Assembly: GCF_009650765.1 (NCBI RefSeq)
Contig: NZ_CP045740.1
Location: forward strand, 7,726,001 to 7,790,000
Source of the DNA: Streptomyces sp. SUK 48
Lineage (GTDB): Bacteria; Actinomycetota; Actinomycetes; Streptomycetales; Streptomycetaceae
DNA length: 64,000 nt
Direction: 5' to 3'
The translations under genes were made by a program, and so were the position numbers. Positions 7,866 through 16,463 of this stretch are shown here, piece after piece. Numbering within the stretch: position 1 is the first letter of the stretch; the number at the start of each line of letters is the position of its first letter. The notes under the pieces were generated by a model, which saw only the letters and a program-made list of their open reading frames with translations, did not search any database and was not told where the DNA came from.

Positions 7866-8873
7866 TCAGTCGCGTCCGAGGGTGCTCTCGCGGTGCACCA
7901 GGGTGTAACCGGCGTGGATCCGGCGGGCCCGCTGCCGTGGGGCGCCGTCGAGTTGGGAGAGGACCGACTCGACCGCCATCCGGGCGATGGACGCCTTGTC
8001 GGGGGAGACCGAGGTGAGGGTGACGGCGCCGAAGCGGCCCTCCACCACATCGTCGAAGCCGACGACCGCGACGTCCTCGGGGACGCGCAGCCCGCGTTCG
8101 GACAGCACGCGCAGGGCGCCGATGGCGATGAGGTCGTTGTAGGCGAACACCGCGTCCGGCCGATGGCCCGCGTCCAGCAGGCGTGCCATGGCCGCCGCCC
8201 CGTCGGCGTGCCCCCAGCCGTCGGTGGCGGCCACCAGCCGGCCGTCGGCCACGAGGCCCGCCGCGTCCAGCTCCTCGCGCCAGCCGCGCAACCGCAGGTG
8301 GGCGGGCTGGCTGCGGCCGCGCCGGGCGCCCAGGAAGGCGATGTCCCGCCGCCCCAGGGAGATCAGATGGCGCACCGCCTCGCGGGCGGCGGCGACATTG
8401 TCGATGGAGATGTGGTCGTAGGGCAGGTCGTACTCGCGCTCGCCGAGCAGGACGAGCGGGACGGGAGCCCGCTCGCGCAGATCGTCCGCCTCCAGTTCGA
8501 TGGGGCTGAGGATCAGCCCGTCGATCACCCGGCTGCGAAAGCCCTGGCTGACCAGGGTCTCCTGGTCGCGGCGGCCGCCCGTGTGGTCGAGCAGGACGGT
8601 GTAGTCGTGCTCGGCGGCCGCGTCGACGACCTCGGCGGCCAGCTCGGCGAAGTAGGGATTGCCCAGCTCGGGCAGGGCCAGGGCGACGATCCCGGTCCGG
8701 CCCTTGCGCAGATGCCGGGCGGTGAGGTTCGGGCGGTAGCCGAGTTCGTCGATGGACTTCTGGACGCGGGCCCGCATCGCGGGGGTGACATGCGGCTGGT
8801 CGTTCACCACGTTGGACACGGTCTTGATGGAGACACCCGCGTGCGACGCGACGTCCTTGAGGCTCACCCGCAC
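7866..8873 (-). CDS. LacI-family regulator A
   Basis: A 335-residue LacI/GalR repressor. The N-terminal helix-turn-helix VSLKDVASHAGVSIKTVSNV and the hinge helix GYRPNLTARHLRKGRTG are typical, followed by a periplasmic-binding-protein-like sugar domain. The GTG at 8873 is chosen from the domain start and the GGAGGAAC site upstream. Its HTH and hinge are nearly identical to those of the LacI regulator at 16464-17480, so both probably bind the same operator and arose by duplication around the transport operon. It is downstream of, and co-oriented with, the GH54 gene. A palindrome at 8972-8987, about 100 nt upstream of its start, suggests autoregulation. The likely effector is a sugar from arabinan or arabinoxylan. 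Confidence 0.88.
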   Translation of the reverse strand: MRVSLKDVASHAGVSIKTVSNVVNDQPHVTPAMRARVQKSIDELGYRPNLTARHLRKGRTGIVALALPELGNPYFAELAAEVVDAAAEHDYTVLLDHTGGRRDQETLVSQGFRSRVIDGLILSPIELEADDLRERAPVPLVLLGEREYDLPYDHISIDNVAAAREAVRHLISLGRRDIAFLGARRGRSQPAHLRLRGWREELDAAGLVADGRLVAATDGWGHADGAAAMARLLDAGHRPDAVFAYNDLIAIGALRVLSERGLRVPEDVAVVGFDDVVEGRFGAVTLTSVSPDKASIARMAVESVLSQLDGAPRQRARRIHAGYTLVHRESTLGRD

Positions 8874-8969
8874 GACGTTCCTCCCCGTCCGGGCAGGACC
8901 CCCGGGCCGACGAACCGTTCCAGGCCCGGCGACCGGACCGCACCCGGCGTTCCGAACGGGTCGACGCCG

Positions 8970-8988
8970 GTTTTCCAACGTTATACGG
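8970..8988. promoter_or_regulatory. LacI-type operator, site A
   Basis: TTTCCAACGTTATACG, centred on the AACGTT at 8977-8982, resembles the other two sites at 11101 and 11374 in this regulon. The shared core is (A/C)CAACGTT(G/A). It lies in the promoter region of LacI regulator A. Confidence 0.55.
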
Positions 8989-9109
8989 TCCCGTGCTCCG
9001 TCCTGGCAAGCCCGGTCACCGGCGGGGCAACGGGGAGGGGGTGCGGGAGCCATGACGGGGCTCCCGCACCCTTCGAATGCAGATCCTCACAGGATGAGTT
9101 GACGTGTCG

Positions 9110-9870
9110 TCAGCTCAGTTTGAACTTCTGTGCGGCGGATCCGTTGCAGTCCCAGATCTGGAGCCGGGTGCCGTTGGCGGTGGCGCCGCTGGGGGAGTCG
9201 AGGCAGCGGCCGGACTGGGGGTTGAGCAGTGATCCGTCGCCCTGCTGTACCCACTTCTGTCCGCCGACGCCATTGCAGTCCCACAGCTCGACCTTGGCAC
9301 CGTTGGCCGTGCCGTTGCCGTTGATGTCGAGACAGCGGCCGAGGGTGCGCAGCGAGCCGTCGGCGTTGTGGAACCAGTGCTGGTCGGCGGCCCAGGACTG
9401 GCAGTCCCACAGCTGTACGGCCGCCCCGTCGCCGCCGCTGTCATCGGCGGCCACGTCGACGCACTTCGCGCCCGTGCCGACGACCGGCGCACCGCCGTCG
9501 ACGGAGAACTTCTGCGCGGCGGCGCCGTTGCAGTCCCAGATCTGGAGCCGGGTGCCGTTGGCGGTCGCGCCGCTGGGGGAGTCGAGGCAGCGCCCGGACT
9601 GGGGGTTGAGGAGCGATCCGTCCGCCTGCTGTACCCACTTCTGTCCGCCGACGCCGTCGCAGTCCCACAGCTCGACCTTGGCACCGTTGGCCGTGCCGTT
9701 GCCCTCGATGTCCAGGCATCGGCCGATCGTGCTCAGGGAGCCGTCGGCGTTGTGCTGCCAGTGCTGGTCCTCGGCCCAGTTCTGGCAGTCCCACAGCTGT
9801 ACGGCCGTGCCGTTGGTGCCGGTGTCGTCCGCGGCGACGTCCACGCACTTGCCGCCCGGCCCGGTGATCG
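9110..9870 (-). repeat. Tandem duplication encoding the two lectin domains
   Basis: Two direct copies of roughly 380 bp, at about 9110-9490 and 9490-9870, encode the paired ricin-lectin domains. Long stretches are identical, for example the segments starting with the cagatctggagccgggtgcc motif. This indicates a recent duplication or gene conversion inside the gene. Confidence 0.75.
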
Positions 9871-11002
9871 TGCCCTGGGGCCCGTTGGGCACGTCCGTCT
9901 CACCGGAGTAGCCGACGGAGACCACGTTCGACTGGACGGCGTTCTCGGCGGCGTCGGACGGGTAGCCGGCGACCATCACGCCCTCGAAGAAGGTGCCCCG
10001 GTTCCAGTTGCTGTTGTCACCGCCCGTGCCCAGGATGATGCCGCCCTCCTGGTGCATGGGCCGATAGCCGGAGCGGGTGGGCAGACCGCCGTCCCACCAC
10101 GTACTCAGCGCCCCCGACTGGGAGTTGCCGCCCTTGAGCGCGTACTTGGTCTGCCCGTCGTTCTTCAGCACGGCGGTGACGAAGGGGCTGTTGTTGCCCC
10201 GGTTGGCGGTGTTGGAGCCGTTGTCGCCCTGGAACATGCCGTTCTCCATGTCGGCCTCGATCCACGGCCCCGACCCGGTGCACGGCGCGAAGTAGCAGGT
10301 GGTGGCGATGGAGACGGCGTCCATATGGCCGTTGCCGGTGTCGGCCGGGGTGCTCTCCGCGTTGCCGTAGTCGAAGCAGCAGTCGGAGCCGACATGCGTC
10401 CCGCTGGCCACCATGTAGGCGCCCTCGGCCTGCCCGTTGACCGCGACGCCGGAGGCCACCCCGGTGTAGCGGTAGCCCACACCCGGCGAGATCCAGATGC
10501 CGTACACCTTGTGGCCGCCCGCCGTCACCGCGATCTCGCTCGCGTCCGCGCCGCGGTCGGCGCCCATGCCGGAGGTGCCGGCCGGACCCGGGGTCAGGTC
10601 GTTGTGCCGCGAGGTCTGGTCGTAGACCTTGGTGATCCGGCAGGTGGTGTTCTGGCAGAACGTGTCCTGCTGGGCGGCGTTGGCGTATCCGCCCGCCGAC
10701 AGCGGCCCGATGTCCGCGCGGGCCCCGTCCGAGGCACGCGTGACCTGGTAGAGGGGGCCGTTGTACGACGACAGCAGGGCGCGCGTCGTGCTGTGCGCGG
10801 CGACGCAGGGGGTGCCGGCGGCGCCGTAGATGTCGCACGGCAGCGAGCCCGCCGCCTGTGAGACGCCCGGCAGGGCGATCAGGGCGCCGAGGACGAGCCC
10901 GATCGCCGCGACGGCGGACAGCAGATGGCGCACGGGACGGAGGAGCGCCCGCCGCGAGGACCGGCGGAAACCGCCTCCTGCGGTGGATTTTTCTCTGCGC
11001 AT
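9110..11002 (-). CDS. Secreted GH54 alpha-L-arabinofuranosidase with two ricin-B lectin domains
   Basis: A 630-residue exported enzyme that removes arabinofuranosyl side chains from plant polysaccharide. The ATG at 11002 follows a GGGAG site. Residues 1-50 form a long twin-arginine-like signal (RRSSRRALLRP, then a hydrophobic stretch ending SQAA). The catalytic domain, about 51-390, starts LPCDIYGAAGTPCVAAHSTT, typical of AbfB/GH54. It contains WIEADMENG (nucleophile Glu near 249) and GTGGDNSNWNRG (acid/base Asp near 328), and is Cys-rich. Instead of the usual CBM42, the C-terminus has two tandem ricin-type beta-trefoils of about 128 residues each with QLWDC/QxW repeats, nearly identical to each other. 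It is divergent from the furanose transporter and has a LacI-type site upstream. Confidence 0.88.
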   Translation of the reverse strand: MRREKSTAGGGFRRSSRRALLRPVRHLLSAVAAIGLVLGALIALPGVSQAAGSLPCDIYGAAGTPCVAAHSTTRALLSSYNGPLYQVTRASDGARADIGPLSAGGYANAAQQDTFCQNTTCRITKVYDQTSRHNDLTPGPAGTSGMGADRGADASEIAVTAGGHKVYGIWISPGVGYRYTGVASGVAVNGQAEGAYMVASGTHVGSDCCFDYGNAESTPADTGNGHMDAVSIATTCYFAPCTGSGPWIEADMENGMFQGDNGSNTANRGNNSPFVTAVLKNDGQTKYALKGGNSQSGALSTWWDGGLPTRSGYRPMHQEGGIILGTGGDNSNWNRGTFFEGVMVAGYPSDAAENAVQSNVVSVGYSGETDVPNGPQGTITGPGGKCVDVAADDTGTNGTAVQLWDCQNWAEDQHWQHNADGSLSTIGRCLDIEGNGTANGAKVELWDCDGVGGQKWVQQADGSLLNPQSGRCLDSPSGATANGTRLQIWDCNGAAAQKFSVDGGAPVVGTGAKCVDVAADDSGGDGAAVQLWDCQSWAADQHWFHNADGSLRTLGRCLDINGNGTANGAKVELWDCNGVGGQKWVQQGDGSLLNPQSGRCLDSPSGATANGTRLQIWDCNGSAAQKFKLS

Positions 11003-11100
11003 GATGTGCTCCCGGTGCTGGGGGAGAGGGGGAGTGGAGCTCGGCCTGCCGAGGCGGCGGCAGGGCGCACTCGGCTCGGCACCTTCGCGGCGCCGGGCTC

Positions 11101-11114
11101 TACCAACGTTGTAA
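11101..11114. promoter_or_regulatory. LacI-type operator, site B (GH54 promoter)
   Basis: TACCAACGTTGTAA is a near-perfect palindrome centred on AACGTT (11105-11110). It lies about 100 nt upstream of the GH54 start on the minus strand, the same distance as site A from LacI regulator A. Confidence 0.6.
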
Positions 11115-11373
11115 ACGGGATCCGCCACATGACAGCACAGCGCCCACGGGGGCGTCCATCCCCGTGCGCGAATCCGGCCGCACGCCCGGCCGCGATCCGA
11201 CGGAGGACCGTAAACCCGCTGCTCATAAGGGAGTTGGCGGCGCCCGTGGCAGGCTCGTCGAAGAGCGCAGGTGCTCCGGAGACTCCGCCGGGCCACCCTT
11301 CACGGCGACGAAAAGCCCCGCTCGAAGAGTTGCGTACCGCGGGTTGACATCGGGTTTGACGTTCCATCAATGT

Positions 11374-11388
11374 CTACAACGTTGAAAA
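11374..11388. promoter_or_regulatory. LacI-type operator, site C (transporter promoter)
   Basis: CTACAACGTTGAAAA, centred on AACGTT (11378-11383), lies about 100 nt upstream of the binding-protein gene. It agrees with sites A and B at CAACGTT. Confidence 0.6.
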
Positions 11389-11486
11389 GCCCGCCTGTCG
11401 TACCACCCTCCGCGATCGAGGGTCCAGGTGGCCTCGTCTCTTCAGCCCCCGCCCCTTCGTTGCATCGTTGAGGATGTGATCGGCGC

Positions 11487-12602
11487 GTGAACGTCTCCCC
11501 CCGAGCCAAGGCTCTGACCGCCGCAGTGCTCACCGCCGGCCTGTGCCTGGCCGCCACCGGATGCACCAAGTCGGACTCCGCCGGCGGCGACTCGGGCGCC
11601 TCGGCGGCCGCGAACAACGGCTCGGCCGCCTCCCAGCAGGTCGCCTCACCCTCGGCGGCGGGCCCCGGCTGTACCTACAAGACGTACGGCGGCGGCGTTC
11701 CCCGGCTGGACATCACCGACGGCAGGACGGTCGTCGGCTTCTCCCAGTCGGAGTCGACCAGCAATCCCTTCCGCGCCACCGAGACCAAGAGCATCGAGCA
11801 GCAGGCGAAGAAGCTCGGTGTGAAGCTCATCGAGCGCAACGCCAACGCGGACGTCAACACCCAGAACTCGCAGATCGAGGACATGATCGCGCAGGGTGCC
11901 AAGGTCCTGATCGTCGCGCCCGAGAACTCCGACGGTCTCGGCCCCGCCCTGGCCAAGGCGAAGTCCGCCAAGGTCCCCGTGCTCACCATCGACCGCACCG
12001 TCGGCGGCGCCGCCTGCACCGACTTCATGGCCTTCATCGGCTCGGACTTCTACCACCAGGCACAGCTCGCGGCCGACGACCTCGCCGGCGCCACCGGGGG
12101 CGGCGACGCCCATGTCGCCATCCTCACCGGCACCCCCGGCAACAACGTCACCACCGACCGGACCAAGGGCTTCGAGGACCGGGCCAAGGCGAAGTACCCG
12201 AAGATGAAGGTCGTCGCCTCGCAGACCGGCAACTTCGCCCAGACCGACGGCCAGAAGGTCATGGAGCAACTGCTCCAGTCCCACTCGGACATCAACGCCG
12301 TCTACGCGGAGAACGACGAGATGGCGCTCGGCGCGATCCAGGCCATCAGGTCGGCGGGCAAGACGCCCGGCAAGGACGTCAAGGTCGTCTCCATCGACGG
12401 CATCGAGCAGGCCGTCAAGAACGTGGGCGCCGGTCAGATGGTGTCCGACATCGAGACCAACCCGCGCTTCGGCCCGCTGGCCCTCCAGGCGCTGAAGGAC
12501 TTCTACGGCACCACCGGCGTACAGCCCAAGGTGATCATCAAGGACGGCCACTTCACCGCCGACAACGCCAAGCAGGCCCTCGACCAGGGCCTCGTCTACT
12601 GA
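11487..12602 (+). CDS. Furanose-type sugar ABC transporter binding lipoprotein (YtfQ-like)
   Basis: A 371-residue substrate-binding lipoprotein of the periplasmic-binding-protein I family. The signal ends in LAATGC, a lipobox with Cys at about residue 26. The ligand domain starts RTVVGFSQSESTSNPFRATE and includes IVAPENSDGL, RTKGFEDRAKAKYP, QTGNFAQTDGQKVMEQ and AENDEMALGAIQAI, the pattern of E. coli YtfQ, which binds galactofuranose. Followed by one double ATPase and two permeases, it completes a YtfQRT-YjfF-like system. With an arabinofuranosidase divergent to it, L-arabinofuranose or a short arabinofuranoside is the best guess for its ligand. The GTG at 11487 has only a distant GAGGA. It is first in the operon, behind operator C. 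Confidence 0.85.
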   Translation: MNVSPRAKALTAAVLTAGLCLAATGCTKSDSAGGDSGASAAANNGSAASQQVASPSAAGPGCTYKTYGGGVPRLDITDGRTVVGFSQSESTSNPFRATETKSIEQQAKKLGVKLIERNANADVNTQNSQIEDMIAQGAKVLIVAPENSDGLGPALAKAKSAKVPVLTIDRTVGGAACTDFMAFIGSDFYHQAQLAADDLAGATGGGDAHVAILTGTPGNNVTTDRTKGFEDRAKAKYPKMKVVASQTGNFAQTDGQKVMEQLLQSHSDINAVYAENDEMALGAIQAIRSAGKTPGKDVKVVSIDGIEQAVKNVGAGQMVSDIETNPRFGPLALQALKDFYGTTGVQPKVIIKDGHFTADNAKQALDQGLVY

Positions 12603-12662
12603 GCCACGGCCGAAAGGCGAGGCAGGCGGCTGCCGCCGGCGGCCCGCACGAGGAGGAAGACG

Positions 12663-14456
12663 TTGGTCCAGCAGGGCCGGGCACCTCAGAGCGACTGGAT
12701 CCTCGAAGTCGCCGAGGTGGACAAGAGCTTCGCGGGCGTCCACGCCCTGCGGGGGGTGGACTTCCGCCTGCGCCCCGGTGAGGTGCACGCCCTCATCGGC
12801 GAGAACGGCGCCGGAAAGTCCACGCTGATCAAGGTGATGACCGGTGTGTACCGGCCCGACGCGGGGCGGGTCCGCCTCGCGGGGGAGGACCGCGCCTTCC
12901 GCAACCCTCTGGAGGCGCAGGCGGCCGGCATCTCCACCATCTACCAGGAAGTGAACCTCGTCCCGCTGATGTCGGTGGCCCGCAACCTGTGCCTGGGCCG
13001 CGAACCGCGCCGCTTCGGCCTGGTCGACGTACGGGCCGTCAACCGCATGGCCCGCGAGACGCTGACACGCTACGGCGTCGACGTGGACGTCACCCGCCCG
13101 CTCGGCAGCCTCGGGCTGGGCGCCCAGCAGATGGTGGCGCTGGCCCGCGCGGTGCGGATCGACGCCCGCGTGGTGGTGATGGACGAACCGACCTCCTCGC
13201 TGGAACCCCGCGAGGTCGAGACCCTCTTCTCGGTGATCCGCGGCCTGCGGAGCCAGGGCATCGCCGTCGTCTACGTCAGCCACCGCCTCGACGAGCTGTA
13301 CGAGATCTGCGACCGGGTCACCGTGATGCGCGACGGCGCGGTCGTGCACACCGGCGACATGGCCGGCCTGGAACGGCTGAAGCTCATCTCGCTGATGCTC
13401 GGCCGCGAGATGTCCACCGTGCGGACCAAGGGCGCCACGGCGTTCGGTGACGGCCGGCACGGGCCGCACGGCGCGGACGGCGGGGACGGTCGGCACGACG
13501 GGGACAGAGAGGACAACGGGGACGGCGGGCGCGGCGGCCGTGACGACGTTCCGGTGCTGCGCGCCACCGGCCTGACGGTCCGCCACAAGGTCCACGGCGT
13601 CGGCCTCGACATCCGCCACGGCGAGGTCGTCGGACTGGGCGGCCTGCTCGGCGCGGGCCGCAGCGAGACCGCCAAGGCGATCACCGGCGCCCTCGCCACC
13701 GACGCCGGCACCGTCGAGGTGGAGGGCGTCCCCCTCGCCCGCCGGAGCCCGGCCGCCGCCATCAAGGCGGGCGTCGTGATGCTCGCCGAGGACCGCACGT
13801 CCGAGGGCATCCTGCCCAACCTCTCCGTCCGGGAGAACATCTCGCTGGCCCTGCTGCCCCGGCTCGCTCGCGGGGGCGTGGTCTCGGGGGCCAGACAGGA
13901 CGACGTCGTGCGCTTCTTCATGGAGCGCCTGCGCATCAAGGCGTCCGGTCCCGACCAGAAGGTCAGCGACCTCTCCGGCGGCAACCAGCAGAAGGTCCTG
14001 CTCGCTCGCTGGCTGTGCCTGGACCCCAAGGTGCTGCTCCTGGACGAGCCCACCCGGGGCATCGACGTGGGTGCCAAGGCCGAGGTGCAGGCGCTCATCG
14101 ACGAACTCGCCGAACAGGGAATCGGGGTGCTGCTGATCTCCTCCGACCTGGAGGAACTGATCGAGGGCTCGGACCGGCTCGTCGTCCTCAAGGACGGCCG
14201 GGCGGTCGGCCACTTCCAGGGCGGGGACATCACCGAGCGGACCGTCCTGGACACGCTCGCCGCCGCCTCGTCCTCCGAGGACCCGCACCACGAGGACCCG
14301 CGCCACGAGGACCCGCACAGCGAGGACCCGCACCACGAGGACCCGCACGGTGAAGACCCGCACGGGGAAGCCCCGGCCCCGCCCCCCGACGACAACCCGA
14401 CGCAGGCCCAAGGACGTCCGACCGCCCCGGCCATGACGAAGGAGGAGCCCCGATGA
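12663..14456 (+). CDS. Sugar ABC transporter ATPase, duplicated domains (YtfR-like), His/Asp-rich tail
   Basis: A 597-residue ATPase with two ABC domains. The first has Walker A GENGAGKSTLIK, signature LGAGAQQ-like LGLGAQQMVALAR and Walker B VVVMDEPTSSL. The second has the degenerate loop GLLGAGRSETAKA, signature LSGGNQQKVLLAR and LLLDEPTRG, as in the RbsA/AraG/YtfR class. Start TTG at 12663 behind GAGGAGG. Two parts are unusual: a linker near residue 262-298 rich in Gly, Asp and His, and a C-terminal tail of six five-residue repeats (consensus EDPHH) followed by a proline stretch. These are absent from enteric relatives, as far as I recall. It overlaps the first permease by ATGA. Confidence 0.88.
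   Translation: MVQQGRAPQSDWILEVAEVDKSFAGVHALRGVDFRLRPGEVHALIGENGAGKSTLIKVMTGVYRPDAGRVRLAGEDRAFRNPLEAQAAGISTIYQEVNLVPLMSVARNLCLGREPRRFGLVDVRAVNRMARETLTRYGVDVDVTRPLGSLGLGAQQMVALARAVRIDARVVVMDEPTSSLEPREVETLFSVIRGLRSQGIAVVYVSHRLDELYEICDRVTVMRDGAVVHTGDMAGLERLKLISLMLGREMSTVRTKGATAFGDGRHGPHGADGGDGRHDGDREDNGDGGRGGRDDVPVLRATGLTVRHKVHGVGLDIRHGEVVGLGGLLGAGRSETAKAITGALATDAGTVEVEGVPLARRSPAAAIKAGVVMLAEDRTSEGILPNLSVRENISLALLPRLARGGVVSGARQDDVVRFFMERLRIKASGPDQKVSDLSGGNQQKVLLARWLCLDPKVLLLDEPTRGIDVGAKAEVQALIDELAEQGIGVLLISSDLEELIEGSDRLVVLKDGRAVGHFQGGDITERTVLDTLAAASSSEDPHHEDPRHEDPHSEDPHHEDPHGEDPHGEAPAPPPDDNPTQAQGRPTAPAMTKEEPR
14277..14366 (+). repeat. Six tandem 15-bp repeats in the ATPase gene
   Basis: The unit gaggacccgcaccac occurs six times head to tail with few changes, encoding the acidic, His-rich repeats at the C-terminus of the transporter ATPase. 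Copy number of such a short repeat may vary between strains. Confidence 0.85.
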
Positions 14457-15421
14457 CGCCCACGGCCTGGGCCGCCCCCGGCCCGCTGGACCGGGCCCGG
14501 CTGACCCGCCTGCTCCAGTCGTACGGCGTCTACGCCGCGCTGCTCGTCCTGTTCGCCGTGGCCGCCGCCCTGGACGGCTCGTTCCTCTCCGCGGGCAACG
14601 TCCGCATCCAGCTCTTCCAGGTCGCCCCCACCCTGATCGTCGCCCTCGGCATGGCCCTGGTCATCGGCACGGAGGGCGTCGACCTCTCGGTCGGCGCCGT
14701 GATCGCCCTGGCCGCCTCGGTCGTCCCCCTCTACCTCGGCTACGGCGCGCCGCTCGCGGTGCTGATCGCCCTGGTCTGCGGCGCGGTCTCCGGCGCGGTC
14801 GGCGGCACCATGGTCGCTTTCGCCCGCATCCAGCCGATCGTGGCCACCCTCTCCCTGATGATCGGACTGCGGGGCGTCGCCGAGCTGATCAACGGCAACT
14901 CCGCCAAGCCGGTCACCGACTCCGGACTGCTGGGCCTCGGTTCGGACGGGTTCGCCGGTGCCCCCGTGATGGCGTGGATCGCCGGGGCGTGCGCCGTGCT
15001 GACCGCGCTGCTGGTGCGCCGGACCACCTTCGGCCGGCAGCTGGTGGCCATCGGGGACAACCGCCGGGCGAGCAAGCTGGCCGGGCTGCCGGTGCGCCGG
15101 GTGCTGGTCACCGTCTACGTCCTGTCCGGCGTCCTCGCCGCCCTCGCCGGCGCGATGATCGTCGGCCACGGCGCCGAGGCGGACCCCGCCAACCAGGGTC
15201 TCAACATGGAGCTCGACGCCATCACCGCCGTCGTGGTCGGCGGCACCCCGCTCACCGGTGGCCGGGTCCGGGTCCTCGGCACCGTGGCCGGTGCGCTGTT
15301 CATGCAGCTCATCACCGCGGTCCTCACCCAGCACAACGTGCACACGTCCTACACCCAACTCGTGGAGGCCGTCATCATCTGCCTCGCGGTCTACGCCTCA
15401 CAGGAGCGAGGTACCCGATGA
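14453..15421 (+). CDS. Furanose ABC transporter permease 1 (YtfT-like)
   Basis: A 322-residue integral membrane permease of the BPD_transp_2 (RbsC/AraH) family with about eight to ten hydrophobic segments. Characteristic stretches are LGMALVIGTEGVDLSVGAVIALAA near residue 65 and the loop FGRQLVAIGDNRRASKLAGLPV near 190, which is thought to contact the ATPase. It starts at ATG 14453, overlapping the ATPase stop, and its own stop overlaps the second permease by ATGA, so three genes are translationally coupled. It forms the membrane channel as a heterodimer with the next gene. The short cytoplasmic N-terminus has no signal peptide. Confidence 0.88.
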   Translation: MTPTAWAAPGPLDRARLTRLLQSYGVYAALLVLFAVAAALDGSFLSAGNVRIQLFQVAPTLIVALGMALVIGTEGVDLSVGAVIALAASVVPLYLGYGAPLAVLIALVCGAVSGAVGGTMVAFARIQPIVATLSLMIGLRGVAELINGNSAKPVTDSGLLGLGSDGFAGAPVMAWIAGACAVLTALLVRRTTFGRQLVAIGDNRRASKLAGLPVRRVLVTVYVLSGVLAALAGAMIVGHGAEADPANQGLNMELDAITAVVVGGTPLTGGRVRVLGTVAGALFMQLITAVLTQHNVHTSYTQLVEAVIICLAVYASQERGTR

Positions 15422-16437
15422 CCCCCTCCGCCCTGCGGCCCGCCACCCTGCCACCGCGCCCTGCGTCCGACGCCGCGCAGCCGGCCGCCCTGCGCGAGTG
15501 GCTGGCCTCCCACATCCAGCGCCGGGGCGCCCTGGCCGTGCTGGTGCTGATGGCCGCCCTCGCCTCCGCGACCTCGTCCACCTTCCCCACCTGGTCCAAC
15601 ATCTCCAGCATCCTCGGCAACAACGCCTTCGTGTGGCTGCTGGCGCTGGGCATGACCTTCGTCATCCTCACCGGTGGCATCGACCTGTCCGTCGGCTCCG
15701 TGTACGCGCTGGGCGGGGTGCTCGGCGCCTACGGCGCGCACACCGGCGGCACCTGGCTCGCCGTCGTCCTGCCCGTGGCCGTCGGCGCGCTCTGGGGCAC
15801 CGCCCAGGGACTGCTCGTCGCCCGCGCCCGGATGGCCCCCTTCATCGTCACCCTCGCCGGACTGCTCGGCGCGCGCGGTCTGCTCCAGGCGCTGACCGAC
15901 GAGGGGGCCACCACCTACCTCGTCCCCGCCGACTCCGCCTTCCGCCGCCTGGGCGACGGCACCTGGGTGCCGGTCCTCCTCGTGGCAGCCCTCTTCGCGG
16001 CCGGCGCGCTGCTGCTCACCCGCACCCGGTTCGGCGCCACGGTCACCGCGCTGGGCGGCAACGAGAACGCCGCCACGCTCATGGGCCTCCCCGTCGCCCG
16101 CACCAAGGTCCTCGTCTACGTCCTGTCCGCCACCCTCGCTGCCGGCGCCGGCGCACTCGGCAGCGCCCGCCTGGGCTCCGGCGTCACCACCATCGGCGTC
16201 GGCTACGAACTCACCGCCATCGCCTCGGTGGTGATCGGCGGCACGCTGCTGACCGGCGGCAGCGGCTCCATCGGCGGCACGGCGAGCGGTGTGCTGGTGC
16301 TGGCCGTCATCCACAACCTGATCGACCACTACTTCTCCCCGTACGGCTCCGCGTTCACCGACACGGTCAACGGCGCGTTCCTGGCCGTCGTGGTCCTCGT
16401 CCAGGCCCTGCTCAGCCGCACCCGGCAGACGGACTGA
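15418..16437 (+). CDS. Furanose ABC transporter permease 2 (YjfF-like)
   Basis: A 339-residue second permease of the same family, with ALGMTFVILTGGIDLSVGSVYAL and the coupling loop FGATVTALGGNENAATLMGLPV. The pairing of two different permeases is the hallmark of the YtfT/YjfF galactofuranose-type importer, whereas ribose and xylose importers use one permease gene. A 40-residue Pro/Ala-rich N-terminal extension precedes the first membrane segment. Start ATG 15418, overlapping the previous stop. The LacI gene follows after 26 nt, so all five genes probably form one transcript from the operator C promoter. Confidence 0.88.
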   Translation: MTPSALRPATLPPRPASDAAQPAALREWLASHIQRRGALAVLVLMAALASATSSTFPTWSNISSILGNNAFVWLLALGMTFVILTGGIDLSVGSVYALGGVLGAYGAHTGGTWLAVVLPVAVGALWGTAQGLLVARARMAPFIVTLAGLLGARGLLQALTDEGATTYLVPADSAFRRLGDGTWVPVLLVAALFAAGALLLTRTRFGATVTALGGNENAATLMGLPVARTKVLVYVLSATLAAGAGALGSARLGSGVTTIGVGYELTAIASVVIGGTLLTGGSGSIGGTASGVLVLAVIHNLIDHYFSPYGSAFTDTVNGAFLAVVVLVQALLSRTRQTD

Positions 16438-16463
16438 CGCCGCCGACCTACCGAAGGAGTCCC

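Larger units (their letters stand above)
11003..11486. promoter_or_regulatory. Divergent promoter region with two LacI operators
   Basis: This 484-nt gap separates the GH54 gene (minus) from the transporter operon (plus). It carries operator-like sites at 11101-11114 (TACCAACGTTGTAA) and 11374-11388 (CTACAACGTTGAAAA). A TTGACA -35-like hexamer lies at 11344-11349, upstream of the second site. No gene is evident in it. The arrangement lets one or both LacI proteins control both directions. Confidence 0.6.

Noticed and set aside
11646..14411. Long minus-strand frame opposite the transporter genes
   Set aside because: It is a shadow of the SBP and ATPase genes, with a composition typical of antisense frames.
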